In this document: positions 1 through 11,400 of the stretch, in pieces
Layout: every line of letters begins with the position of its first letter
Numbering within the stretch: the first letter of the stretch is position 1
Assembly (NCBI GenBank): GCA_013398295.1
Contig: VZSF01008206.1
Location: 124,001 to 188,000 of the forward strand
Length of the DNA: 64,000 nucleotides
Reading direction: 5' to 3'
Origin: Chionis minor
Taxonomy: Eukaryota > Chordata > Aves > Charadriiformes > Chionididae
Notes under the pieces: model-generated
Told to the model about the DNA's origin: nothing
Databases searched by the model: none
The model's input: only the letters and a program-made list of their open reading frames with translations
Made by a program: the position numbers and the translations under genes

Positions 1-849
1 GACACTGTTTGAAGCTTTTAGCTTCCAACAGACGCTTACACTATATCTGTTCTTGTGCTCTGAGGGTATTGAAATCAAAATAATAAAATAAGATTTCAGT
101 TATATTCAGAATATTTATCCAAATTATCAGGCACCAGAAAATATAGTAGCTACCCTTTTTGATAAAAAAGAATAGCCTTCCTATTGATACAGTCAGAAAA
201 AATGGAAAATGCAATTACTGTTACTGGAACTACAGAGGAGAACTCTTTTAGTCTGAGTAGACTTCTGCCAGCCTACATTAAAAAAAAAAATTTTATGGAA
301 AAAATATGATCTTCACGTTTTACTTGGAGACCCAAAACCTTTGAAAGGCCCTGATGACCCAAATGAAGGGTTCAGCATCACAACATATTATATTAAATCA
401 CAAAAAGTAACCCCAAAACCCAAACACTATTTCTCAGAAGGGTCTAATTTGCAGCTCTCTGCTGACAGCCTAGTCAGTGTTAAATCACCTGGTATGCCAA
501 AAATGCACTTTGTTCTTAATGTTTGGCTTGGACTTCTGAAATCCAAATAAAAGACACCTTTGGACTCTGGAGTCTGAAGGTGTTAGTCAATCTGCCAATT
601 TCTAGGATCAGAGACAGATACCGAAATTACTTGGAAGGATATTGCAGTAAGATCTCAGGTAAGCATAGCCAAAATAACTTTATTTCTTCTCAGTTTGCAT
701 ATGCTCACTCTCTACTTTAAACAGAAGTAGGATCATATAAGATAAAAATATCACAGAATATTTTTTATAGATTCTTGGAATATATTGAAAATACATCTTT
801 TTTCATATTCTTACACTTTACAGATAATTCATATGGAGTCATGCAGGTA
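1..849. other. unique AT-rich non-coding sequence
   Basis: No recognisable gene or repeat family. Two short open frames (341-550 and 523-720) do not resemble any protein I know, and the first begins at TTG rather than ATG. The only structured item is an exon-like segment at 606-658, listed separately. Short A-runs occur, for example near 281-290. Confidence 0.6.
606..658 (+). other. exon-like segment, 53 nt (speculative)
   Basis: A pyrimidine-rich stretch ending in TTTCTAG precedes the segment, and a strong donor context (CTCAG|GTAAGC) follows it. Two of the three frames are open across the 53 nt, so coding potential is ambiguous. I do not recognise either peptide. Matched acceptor and donor signals also occur by chance in sequence of this composition, so this could be a non-coding RNA exon, a real exon or nothing. 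Confidence 0.12.
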
Positions 850-921
850 GTATAGTATCATTACAGTATCGTATAGTATCATTACAATATCATATAATGA
901 CATAGTACCATTACAGATAAC
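850..921. repeat. 21-bp imperfect tandem repeat
   Basis: Two adjacent 21-bp units (850-870 and 871-891) differ at one position. Each has the core GTATAGTATCATTACA. A third, degenerate half-copy (ACATAGTACCATTACAG) follows within about 25 bp. This is a small minisatellite-like array and probably length-variable. Confidence 0.8.
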
Positions 922-3900
922 ACGCATGTAGTATCATACATGTGTCTTCATGCAGATGGGGATTTGCATTCTGCTATTTATTTTTTGGAAAACCACTGCA
1001 AACAGTTTTAAGGTTATAATTCAAATCAGAACAGTTTTTGGGAACAACAGTGCTTCCATTATGCTACAGTAATGCAGTGGAAGGATGCCTGCAGCTTCCA
1101 CCAATACCGAATACTGGTTACAGATACAATCAGTTCACATTGAGGAAAAAAATATATTCATGCTTGAAGGTCCTCAACTGTGACTGATCCCTATTTATGT
1201 AGAGAATGAAAGATCAGCAGCCAAAGACTCTATTTTCTGCTTCAGTTTACCATATTATAGTATTTAGCAGAAATGAATCTTCTTATTGCTGTGGGGCCCT
1301 TATTTCTCAGAGAAACAAACTCGCTCAGAAACTAGAGCTCTGGAGGCCAAAGGCTGTAGCACTTATCACAAAAAGAGGAGTTCTGCTGTAGTATTTGTAC
1401 TAAATAGTTTGCTGTAAAACAGAGGAACAGTACAGGGAATAGGGATGAAATTCCATTCTCTTTCTCTGAGAGGACAAAAACTCTAGAGGGTGAGATGCTA
1501 AATAGAGGTTGAACAAGACAACAATTGCTACCTCAGAATATTACGTTGGAGTAAGACCCTACACGGACATGGAAAGCAGAGACTCATGAACAAAAATCTT
1601 GGTGACTAAGACTTGTTCTGTTTGGTGGAAATGAAATGCATTTCATAAAATAACAGAAATTACATATGCATTTCATGTTGACATGTAAATTGGAGATTAA
1701 GAGATTTTGAAACACCCTTTGAAACTGTTGCTGTAGCTGCCTTCTGTGCCAGCGTAGGGTCCCCGTTTTCACCGCATCAGGCTGAGGTACAGTATTTAAA
1801 AAGGTATGTGTTTCTTATGAACAACTTCATCAACCGAGACTTTTTTAGTCACTTTCTCAAGCAGGCAAGAAATGGCACTTTTGACAGCGATAGGATTCCA
1901 TGCGATGGAGATCAGGTAACATCAGCCTCACACATCTGCTGTTTTCCTCCGTGTTTGTGGACATCTTTCTGTTATTCATAGAACTGCTCAAGCATTCAGC
2001 GTATGCAGTAAAGTTCCAGTGATTTAGAACCATCTGCTTAAGGTTTTATTTTGACAAGCTGTTCTGCTGCTGAAGTTCTCGCAGGGTTGCTCAGGCTTTT
2101 ACCAAATGACTGCTAAAAGCCGCTAACTGCACTTGCAAAGCTACCTTTGGTAAACGTTTGTGCTTATTTCTTAAGAAGCTTCATGCTCATTAATATGACC
2201 ATGCGATGGGGGAAAAGCTTCAACAGGGTCAAAGTAACTGCCTCTCAGAGGTAATTTGGTTTAATGAGTGTTTTTACTTTAATTCATTTTTCAAATAATT
2301 TATATAATAACCTTTTATCTTGTACCACACCATACCCTTTACTATTTTATTTAATTTGACTTACTAGTTTCATTCCATTTTTAATAAAATTGCTTCTAGC
2401 TCTGTTAAAGTTTTTAATTGCCTAGTGGTCAACCTGTTTCCATGCATTTATCTACTTGTACAGCTGGTATACGTATACTGATTCATTTCAAAGGCTCTCT
2501 GCACTGATTTACATTGAAATGGCACTGACATTGTTAGCCAAATAATACCCAGGAAGAGCTCATTGAGTCACTCAGGTCAGATTGTGTAATTTGTAGGAGT
2601 CTCCTTCAGGGAGTTCTAGGGTCTTTTTCAGGCAGAAGCACCCACCAGTGAAGTCATCTCTTCACTAGCCCTCTGCAGTCACCTGAACACCATTTTCTTT
2701 CACCATACCATCCATCCTAGGTCCCTCTTGGTACAGAGGGATATGACAACATTTCTCCATTCTCCACTGAAGGAAGCAGTTCATTTTCCTTGTCATACCA
2801 AACCCAGGTACTCTTCAGCCTGCTGGAGGAGATCTGCCACATTGTTTCAGAGACTCTTACCCAGTACAAGGGAGGAAAATATTGCCATTTCAAAATGCCA
2901 TGGCAGGATTAAATTCTGGCAGGTTACTCCTTGTTTTTCTTTGCCAGTGCTTCTCATTTGACAAATAGATTCATAGTCTTTATGTGCAAAACATTATGAT
3001 CACTTGGTCTATAATGTATATAATTTTCTCAGATGCTGAGTCAAAGCATGTTTTCCAGAAAGATATCTAATCTCATTTTACAGACTCAGAGCCAGAGCGC
3101 ATCTATTGCCTTTCCTGATAAATTGTTAATTGCATTTACTGTCTCTGTTTCAAGGTTGAATGTGCATATCTTGTTATACTTTTTTCCTGTAAGACTGAAA
3201 TTTTTACTTTTCTCCCATGATCAGATTTCATTTCAAAGTAGAAATATCTCTACATAACAATCAAATCACCTTTTAACCTCCACTTTGATTAGCTGAATAA
3301 ATCAAGTCACTAAAGACTGTGTTTATAAGGGTTGTTTTTCAGCTCCCATGTGTTGCTTTTTCTAACATCCTCTTTAAATGCAGTCATCAGGGATGGTCAC
3401 AGCACTATGGTAATAGTCTGACTAGCTTGCCTGCAGTGGCATATTCGTACTTTACAGTCCCCTTTTTGTGCATCCAAAAGTTGGATTAACATGTTAGGAA
3501 ACTCATGTACTATGACTCCAGTGTACATTCTGAATGACTGTTTTCCAAAATAACGTTCCCATCCTTTACCTGTGACATTCATTCCTCGTCCACAGATGAA
3601 TTACCTTATCTTCAGTTGTTTGAAAATGTGCTTGGTTGGAGACTAAACATTTGACTGAACAATTCAGATCACTCTGTAATGGTAACCTCTTCTGTTATTT
3701 ACCGTGCTATTCATGGTTCTGTCAGCTGTAAATTCAGTCAGAAAAAAAAAAATTATATATTTGTGTACATTCTCAATAAAATTATTGAATAGTACTTGGC
3801 AAAGTACCAATCCCTTGAGATATGTCCAGAAAAACTGATGAATTTCCATTAACAAGTACACATGGGAAAGCTTCTTTCTTATTTTCATATAATGCAGATT

Positions 3901-5088
3901 TTTAATCAAGCATCAAGTGGAAGTAGGTCAAATATTCCGACAAAACTCAGATCTACAATTCTGTCTTGCTATTTTGTTCCTTGTCAGTGGTTTGAACAAG
4001 AAGGAGGAGATATGTACATGCAATGCACTTTCTTTTTTTTATAATGACATCTTTGATTTAGTGTCCCATCACACACTTACTAAAAAGGTAGCATAATGCA
4101 GTATCAACAGTTCTGAGGTCATTTGGATTACAGCTGACTGGCAGATCTCAAAAGGTATCAAGGGAAATGGAATCCTTGCTGAATTGTTTCTCGTGGGGTT
4201 CTGGGTTGATCAGAAATAATGTTAGTATCATTCAATATTCATCCATATGATCTAGAATTAGGTATGAAGGAAAAAAAAAAGCTGGTAAGATCTTTGAGTG
4301 ATTCAAACACCTGAAGAATGAAGGATGCTGATTAAGTAAGGCCAGTTACAGAGTATAATCTAGATAGTATGGTGAAGCAATCCATCCCAGCAAGTTAATT
4401 TGAATGCTATTGAGTGAAAATATTGTGATGTGCAAGATAGGGGGACTTGCTGATTGGAAGAATAAGGAAGCCTTTGAATGCTTTAATAGTGAGATTGTAA
4501 GCAGCATAAGTAACAAAGCAGATATTATGCCAAAAGGGAGATTGCTATTGGACAAAAATGTCGTAGCCAGAGTCTACATTTTTAAAAGATTACATAAGAC
4601 TTTAAAAACTTCATGAAGTATATGAAATCATATAGGGTGTTAATCCACATATAAGACTTCAGTAAAACTGAGCAAAGTAGGTTGAGAAATTGTTATTTTG
4701 TAGCACTTGTATTTCAAAAAGCCCACAGCCTTCTACAGTTTTGACTTTTCTCCATTATTCTGTCTGTCTTCCCATCTTCAGACAGCTCAGAATTAAGCAT
4801 GTGCTACTAGAAGATAAGGAGAAACCAAGGAAGGTTCTAACAGTGACACTTGGCTCTTGTATGGTCCCTGCACACCAACTCTAACATTACTAAATATCTT
4901 CCCTGGATTTAAATGTTTAAAACAGGTCTCTTTATGTTGCTGCAACTGAGATCACTGATTTATTTCTAATTCATCGAGAGATCATGCTCAGTTATACAGG
5001 AAGTTACTTGCAACACTGCTGCAATCTCCTGAATTGAGATTGATTGCTACTGGAAATGAAATCTCTCTAGAAGAAATTTGCTGTATTG
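922..5088. other. unique AT-rich non-coding sequence
   Basis: No recognisable gene. The open frames here (for example 2728-2961, 3033-3257 and 4404-4616) resemble nothing I know. The stretch 2040-2280 mixes GC and AT motifs without low-complexity drift (it includes a CATGCTCATTAATATGACC segment) and reads like possible conserved non-coding DNA, but I have no alignment. Short A-runs lie near 3741-3750 and 4271-4280. An exon-like ORF at 1817-1981 is listed separately. Confidence 0.55.
1817..1981 (+). other. short ATG-initiated ORF with exon-like core (speculative)
   Basis: An ATG at 1817 opens a 54-codon frame ending at TAG 1979-1981. Inside it, 1865-1915 (51 nt, in phase) is bounded by a pyrimidine-rich stretch ending in CAG and by a donor-like ATCAG|GTAACA. 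The encoded core has a non-random look (RNGTFDSDRIPCDGDQ), but I cannot assign it to any family. The acceptor tract contains additional AGs, which weakens it. Confidence 0.12.
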
Positions 5089-5203
5089 AATCACAGAATC
5101 ATAACATCATCTAGGTTGGAAGGGAACTTTAAGATCATTGAGTCCAACCATCGACCTAATACTGCCAAAACCGCAAATAAACAATGTCCCTAAGCACCAT
5201 GTA
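5089..5203 (-). mobile_element. CR1 LINE, 3' tail fragment
   Basis: Reading left to right the sequence starts with the reversed CR1 tail (TCACAGAATCATAACATC). It continues with the conserved GGTTGGAAGGGAAC...AAGATCATTGAGTCCAACC block and ends near TGTCCCTAAGCACCA, all hallmarks of the last ~110 bp of avian CR1 elements. Orientation is minus. Only the terminal 3' UTR and the end of ORF2 remain, the usual result of 5' truncation during target-primed reverse transcription. The wording of this tail differs from the copies at 16.3, 23.2 and 35.4 kb, so it is a different subfamily. Confidence 0.92.
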
Positions 5204-6170
5204 TGCAGGTGACTCACAGACCATGGCATTAAGTGGAACTAAATTCTTTTGCATCTCATCATAAATGTGATAAGTATATAGATAATTTTACATTTCCTTT
5301 CTGGCCTACTCACACACCCTTATAGAATAAATAAATGCATGTGCAGGCTCTAAATCTCTCATTTCTTTTCCATTACATCTGCTTGTGCTTATTAAAGTGA
5401 TAATTCTGTTTTCAAAGTGCTTTTGACAATCTCCTTTTTACAATTTTCAACCAGGCTTTTTTAACAAAGACAGACTATAGTCGTATAAAAGTCTGATCCT
5501 CTGTTAATTTAGTTTACTGTAGGGTTACATCCAATTGACTGGGTACCACCTCCTCAAATCTAATTAACTAGTTGGACCTTTTTCTGTGACTGTGCCTTTG
5601 TATTTTCCTTCAGAAATTATCCTGCCTGTCTCCAAGTAGTTTTCTCAAAAAATCTTTCTTTAAAAGCCAGTCAGAAAAAGATTAATTTAATAATGCTTGC
5701 TAAGTGCCTCAAAATTTTCTCTCACCAGCTTCAATAACTCATGAGTTTGGGCTTTCTATCATTATCATTGCTCAAAAATCATCAGGTTTTCATTTTATAA
5801 CCAGTACAAAAACAAGCATGGAATTAAAAAAAATAATAATAATCTGTTTTCTAATTCATGATAGCCTTACATTTAGAGCAAAAACGGGAGAAAAAAGAAA
5901 TCTCCCCTTAAGGGACAGAGGTCAGTTTTGACAGTTCAGCATTTGTTACATTAATTCCTTTCATTTAAATTGCCACCTAATGGCTTATTGGTAGCTGCAG
6001 CTAGTGTTGTACAATTTATTTCATTCTGAGATGTGTTGTTACCAGGTCAGAAGCATAATGGCTGACTGTTAAAGAAGATAAAATACCCAGGGCTGAATTT
6101 ATCCCAACTAATTTGTTCACAACGACATTTGTCTAAGGATTTTTAATCTGCATAGTCATGTGCTTGGGTT

Positions 6171-6189
6171 AAAAAAAAAAAAAAAAAAA
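6171..6189. repeat. poly(A), 19 nt
   Basis: A perfect run of 19 A follows GGGTT and is followed by an A/C-rich stretch. It could be a simple homopolymer or the degraded tail of an old retroposed sequence. Nothing recognisable lies immediately upstream. Confidence 0.9.
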
Positions 6190-7304
6190 CCACAAAAAAC
6201 CCGCACAACACTTCCAGGGCATGATTCATCTTATCCTAGCAGTAATATGACAAGTTGCTGATGATCCAGATTTATCTGGGGTTTATAAAAATGAAAGCTG
6301 ACCATGAACACCCGAGGAAGAACTCCATAAGGATAAAATTCCTCTCAGACATAAATATCCACAATGCAAACATGTCTGAGTCAGTCCACTTTGTAGTCAG
6401 TGGAAAGAAATTAGCACTGCAAGGACATAAGCCCTTTTCTCCAGAAGTAGGTACGTAAAATCAATCAGGTGAATTTCTGCAGATGGGTAAAAAAAGATGA
6501 GACAAATCCTACCCTACCTACTCTATAGGCCATATAGACCTATCTTTGAAAAGCTGCATCTCTGCTTATAGGGTCTGTAGATTTTACTCCTGTAAATTTT
6601 CAGGGCTTTATTAAATTAGAATTAAACAAAACTAGCATTCAGACTTCACTTCCGTGCTGGAATTCAGCCTGTCTCAATGAAATTATTCATATAAGCAGAG
6701 ACCATTGTAATTGCCACCTTTTAAATAAAAAGTATAAAAGGACTTGTGTAGTCTTCATGCTATTTATCATTCACAAAAAGGAAAAAAATAACATATTCCA
6801 GGTTATAATACCTCTTCAGCAGCTGATTTGTGAGGAGGGTGTTGCTTGGTACTTGACATTATTTCTTCAGGTGATGGAACAGTTTAGTATACTATTTGCT
6901 ATTCCCAAAACACCAGACTGAAATCGGCCATTCATTCTTTAAGCACTTCTACATTGCTTTGTGATTTTTTAACTTTATGTCTGCAAAAACCTATTTCAGC
7001 TCACACTCACCATCTGATTCCTACTCATATACAGCTCCTTTAGTGGCTGATTCATTCTGATACTTCCTTGTTTAGTTGCTATCTGTTTTTTCAGCAAAAC
7101 TAAGGACAAGACTTAGTCCAATTCTTACTACATTTCTCTTCTACCACATAAAACCAATTCAATAGCACATGGGGGAGGGTTTGGATTTTTTTTCCCCACG
7201 TATTTACTAAATTTGCGACAAGCACTATGAACTTAGCACTGCTGATTGGCTTGCCCGGCGTCTCAATGGCATGACTTTAGTCACTGGAATGGTACTCAAA
7301 TGGT

Positions 7305-7343
7305 GAAGAAAAAGAAAAAAAAAAAAGAAAAAGAAAAAAAGAG
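7305..7343. repeat. A-rich (GAAAAA)n-like tract
   Basis: A 39-bp purine tract of A with scattered single G residues, approximating a degenerate GAAAA/GAAAAA microsatellite. Purely purine on the plus strand. Confidence 0.9.
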
Positions 7344-7712
7344 CGAACTTCCTAGCCTTCTGAATGACTGGTTATAGTTTCAAACCCCTATCTTATCTTG
7401 AAATAGCATGACAACTCTGAAGGAATAAATTAAACTCCATAGTCTAGACTCTGATACATGAATGCGGCTTCCTCTAATATCAAAGTGAGCTATGGAACTG
7501 AGTCAGAATGAGGTCTTTTTTTAAATCTGGTCTCTTTTTCTATTATTATTCAGGTAGATCAGAGAATTCCAACAACCTCCAGCTCCAACATTTACTGTCC
7601 GTATTTTATAATGAAATAACAAATCCAGTTTGTTCACAGACAAATCAATACTAGATATTTATACTGGGAAAAGACTGTGTAACCCTTCTAGGACTAAAAT
7701 GTTCCTACTGGT

Positions 7713-7737
7713 GAGAAAAAAAGAAAAAAAAAAAAGA
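7713..7737. repeat. A-rich purine tract
   Basis: A GA-punctuated A run of about 25 nt, similar in composition to the tract 400 bp upstream. Low complexity. Confidence 0.85.
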
Positions 7738-8079
7738 TTAAGAGGCAGCTGAAACTAGCAAGAGCTAATCAGCTTCCAGCTCGGCATTTCAACACTCAGT
7801 GCCAATATGCAAAATCCACAATTCTGAAACGAACCCAAAAAAATGAATCTTGCTTAAATTACAGTTCAGTTTGCCTAGGGTAATAGAGTGAAGGTTTTCA
7901 GCTAAATATGTCTTTTTGTAGAAAACAACAGCAATAACTATGCATGTACTACAATAAATAAATAGGTTTTCAAAGGTGGTTTCTATCTCAAAACACACAA
8001 AAGATCAAACGAATATTCTTTGTGACCAATTTCTAGACAAGCTTTACTCTTCCTCAATATCCACATTATCATGCAAGGA

Positions 8080-8260
8080 CTGAACAACTGTCCCTGTCCC
8101 TAGGTAGGTGCCCAATGCCCAGAGGCTGGGACTACCCCCTTGCCCCCCAGCTGCCCTGCTCCTGGCTGGCTCCCTGCTCCGGGGAGATGCTGGCTCCCAC
8201 TGCACCCTGATACTTCCTTCCTTATATATAAATCTCCTTCTTTTGAAAGGGATCCTTACG
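8080..8260. other. GC-rich island in AT-rich surroundings
   Basis: This ~180-bp block is visibly richer in C/G than its flanks and carries C-runs of 5, 6, 3 and 3 on the plus strand (8135-8174). Frames are open on both strands here (8044-8268 minus, 8108-8302 plus) simply because stop codons are rare in GC-rich DNA. I recognise neither peptide. It could be a degraded exon, a GC-biased conversion patch or part of an unrecognised repeat. Confidence 0.5.
8135..8174 (-). other. potential G-quadruplex motif
   Basis: On the minus strand four G-runs (3, 3, 6 and 5 nt) are separated by loops of about 15, 5 and 3 nt. This satisfies a relaxed four-run G-quadruplex pattern; the one long loop makes folding uncertain. 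Confidence 0.4.
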
Positions 8261-8410
8261 TTGTTCATACACTTACTCCCTGAAACTTCCCCTTCCTTCT
8301 GACCTTGTCTGGCCCCTTTGCTCTTACTTTATTGCTGCCTTATGATCCATCCGACTTTGCAATCCCCAACCACCGACGGTTCCACTTCCAAAACAGAGTT
8401 AAATGCCTGA

Positions 8411-8480
8411 CACTTAAACGTTAAGTGCTAATTGCCTAGTAATGAAACCTTTAATCATCAGGTGATTAAAATTTTAATCA
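8411..8480. promoter_or_regulatory. clustered palindromes with homeodomain-type cores
   Basis: Two perfect inverted repeats lie within 60 bp. CACTTAA/TTAAGTG has a 3-bp spacer (8411-8427). TTTAATCA/TGATTAAA has a 5-bp spacer (8450-8470) and is followed by a further TTTAATCA (8473-8480). Between them is CTAATTGCC. TAAT/ATTA-containing palindromes are typical dimeric homeodomain or Pbx/Meis-type sites. That the cluster is a regulatory element is inference. Confidence 0.25.
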
Positions 8481-11400
8481 CTAAAAGGCCTGTGGAAATC
8501 CACTACATAATGCTGAAGATTAATTTCTAAGTTTTTTTAACATGTGCTTCTAGTGCAAATTGCCTTATGTTGTAGAGATGAACAGCGCAGTGTGTGAAAT
8601 GTGAAGTTCTTCAATAACTCCTATGCCGAGAAAAAGGTTGCAAAGAATTGAAAGATACAGCTGTAAATATAAAATATATTTAATGTTAGATTAATTATTT
8701 AAGAAGGAAATTTTTTTTAATCTGATTTCCAAGTCACTAGGAAAGAAATATGTTCTTGCATTAACCTCCTAGCAACTAGACACAGATTCATGAAATCTGC
8801 TTTTCCAATCAAATGGTAGAGGAGAGCTGAAAATCCAGCTTTAAAAGGCATTTAGAGGGAACTTTAACTATTTTGCCATATTGAATAAGAAATAGTAGCT
8901 ATTTCGCACACATATCAAAACTTTTCATCATAAAATTTTGCAATGAAGTTTAGCACATGGATTCCAAATTAACATGCTAGACAGTAATGACACTACTAGT
9001 TCAATGAGCCACGAATGAAGAAGGATTTACCAGACAGAACGAGCCATCTGCCACAATCTACTGTATCCACTTTCAAAAAAAGGTCTACATTTGAAAAGTT
9101 CCCTAAGCTCCGAGTGGTCTGTCCACACCAGTTCCTGTCATCTCACAACTACCCATTAACTGGTGCAGAAAAGTGGGAAATCCTTTGCTGGTCACAGAGA
9201 CTGAGAGAATGGTTTTACAAAGTTGTGTTTACAAACCAGACAGGTATCTCTGAGGGCTTTCAACTTTCTCCCACAAAGGTGTGTTTTATGATGCATTAAT
9301 TGTTTGGAGTTATATTAGAAAATATAAAACTTACATCAGAATGGCAGCATCTGACATCAGGCAACCACAGCTGGTACAAGGCAGAGAAGCAGCCAGTCTG
9401 CATTTCTAAACCTCTCCAAATCAACCTTCCTGAAATTAAATTCCTTGCATTCCCTTATTCCATGGTTTCATTGCTTTTCAGACTGGTAGACTGTTGTTTC
9501 TCATGTTTGCCCTTTGCATTTATAGCAAAAAAAGTGCTTCGTGTACTCTTTGTCACCATGCTATAGCTCCCTGGGATCACAAGCATACCAAGCAATTCAG
9601 CTGCTAGGAGTCCTCTTAAGTATAATATAACTCAGGGTGAATAAAAGGCATGTAAGGGAGATATTTTTGCAGGCTCACAGCATGCTTGTAATGTATCAGC
9701 ATACTGCTCCATCATTTCTCTACTGTTTAAAGCATTCTCAGTCTTTCAGATGAAGAACACTATGAGAATTCTTTACTTCCATGGTACTACAGGAGTATCA
9801 GGAAATAGAAAAGAAGTAACGGACCTGAAAAGAATGGTTTGCTACGGTCAACAGACAGCTTTGTAAAGGCATATATGCAAGGCAGATACGCAAAACCCAC
9901 AAAGCACATCCTCACACATCTCAAAAATTCACCTTAAACTAAATCTGGAAAGTAATTAAAAATACATACTTTTCATCTGTAAGAAACAGAATAGTTTTAA
10001 ACCCAAAAGAATGAACTAGTCAAATGAGTTACACATGAATTTATCCTATAGTTCAATGTATTCCTAGGCCAGAAAATTAATTCTGCATCATTTGGCTTTT
10101 AATGGGAAAGGCAAAAACTCTCAAATACAAGCAAACAATAAATTTCTATTTTTAATCAGCTTGTATTCAAGGTAATATATATACTGCTGCCTAATTTACA
10201 ACTGTTTTTATATTTGCCTACATGTTAACTTCATACTATTATTGGTTTATTAGTGACTGGAGACATCTCCTGAATGAAAGACATTATATAAACTAAATCC
10301 CATTCTATTCTGGTCCATTTGTAAAGGTCAACTCAGCAATGAATCAATGCAGTACTAGAAGGGGGCAGTTCTCCTGAGACTGGAGATATCAAAAGGGCTG
10401 ACAAACTGTGGTGTTTTGCAAAATCAATTCACTGCAAGAGACATGTTATGCCAAATCCAGGCTTCCTGCACTAAGCTGGTTGTATTGCATTGATATCAAG
10501 GGAGTTGAACCTGCTTACATCAGGTTTGAATTAGACTCCGCACAACAGTTGTCTGGGATACAAATTCCCTCAAATAAATGGAGTTATGCCAAGGATCAGT
10601 CTGGCCACGTTGCTTAGCTTTTCAGGTTACCTGCCTAGTTGTTCATGTCGCAGCTGCTGAGAGTCACAGGCTGTAAAATAATAGCACCTCACTCTTTGTG
10701 GGTCTGGTCATAGAACTTTTATCCAGGACCTCCTTTGTTTTCTTTTATAGAAATCCCTGGAGTCAAGTCCTTTGAAGAACAGGTCAGCATTTTAAATTGG
10801 CTTCTTACTTATGATCTGTGTACTTTTACTATATCAGGTACAAAGTAATAGTCTGACAAATCAAGACAAATATCTCCTTTGTTGAAAACCACCATTTAAA
10901 AAGATGGTGTTACATGATCATCCTATAAAACAGTATGAGTTGGGGGTTAAGGACTTGAACTACAGCTACAGTTCCTTGAAGCCCTAGTCATGAAAATTAT
11001 ATCTGGTACTCGAGGCTGAAGCCTCTATAAGTAGTATTATTTCTGCTTTTTTTGTATGGGATTTCTTCAACTTTCTTGTGAGGCCAAATTCTGTGCTATT
11101 TTAATGATGCAGCTAATGCTTCGATTCCTCTTTTTCATTTTGTTATAAAATAAGTTATATAGCTTTTCTGCATTCTGATGTCTCGGTATGTACGCAATGA
11201 AGGTGTAAATGACCTGCTGTCTCTGAAACATTTACAAATACTACACACAGGCATTTCTATTATTAGAATAACATCCTCTAGAACCACCCCCCAAAGAGTT
11301 TTTAACTACATTTTGTGTTGCAATCTATTCTTATAACTGTCTAGCTGTATTCCTGGCTGATTTCTGGTTTTGCTCATATTAAGGACCGGAGTTGTATTTC

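Larger units (their letters stand above)
5204..8079. other. unique AT-rich non-coding sequence with A-rich tracts
   Basis: No gene or interspersed repeat recognised. It contains three A-rich microsatellite-like tracts (listed separately). The open frames 5704-5931, 6255-6458 and 7789-7998 resemble no known protein. Confidence 0.6.

Noticed and set aside
341..550. 69-codon frame near the window start
   Set aside because: Initiates at TTG, not ATG, and shows no domain; in a vertebrate this start is not meaningful.
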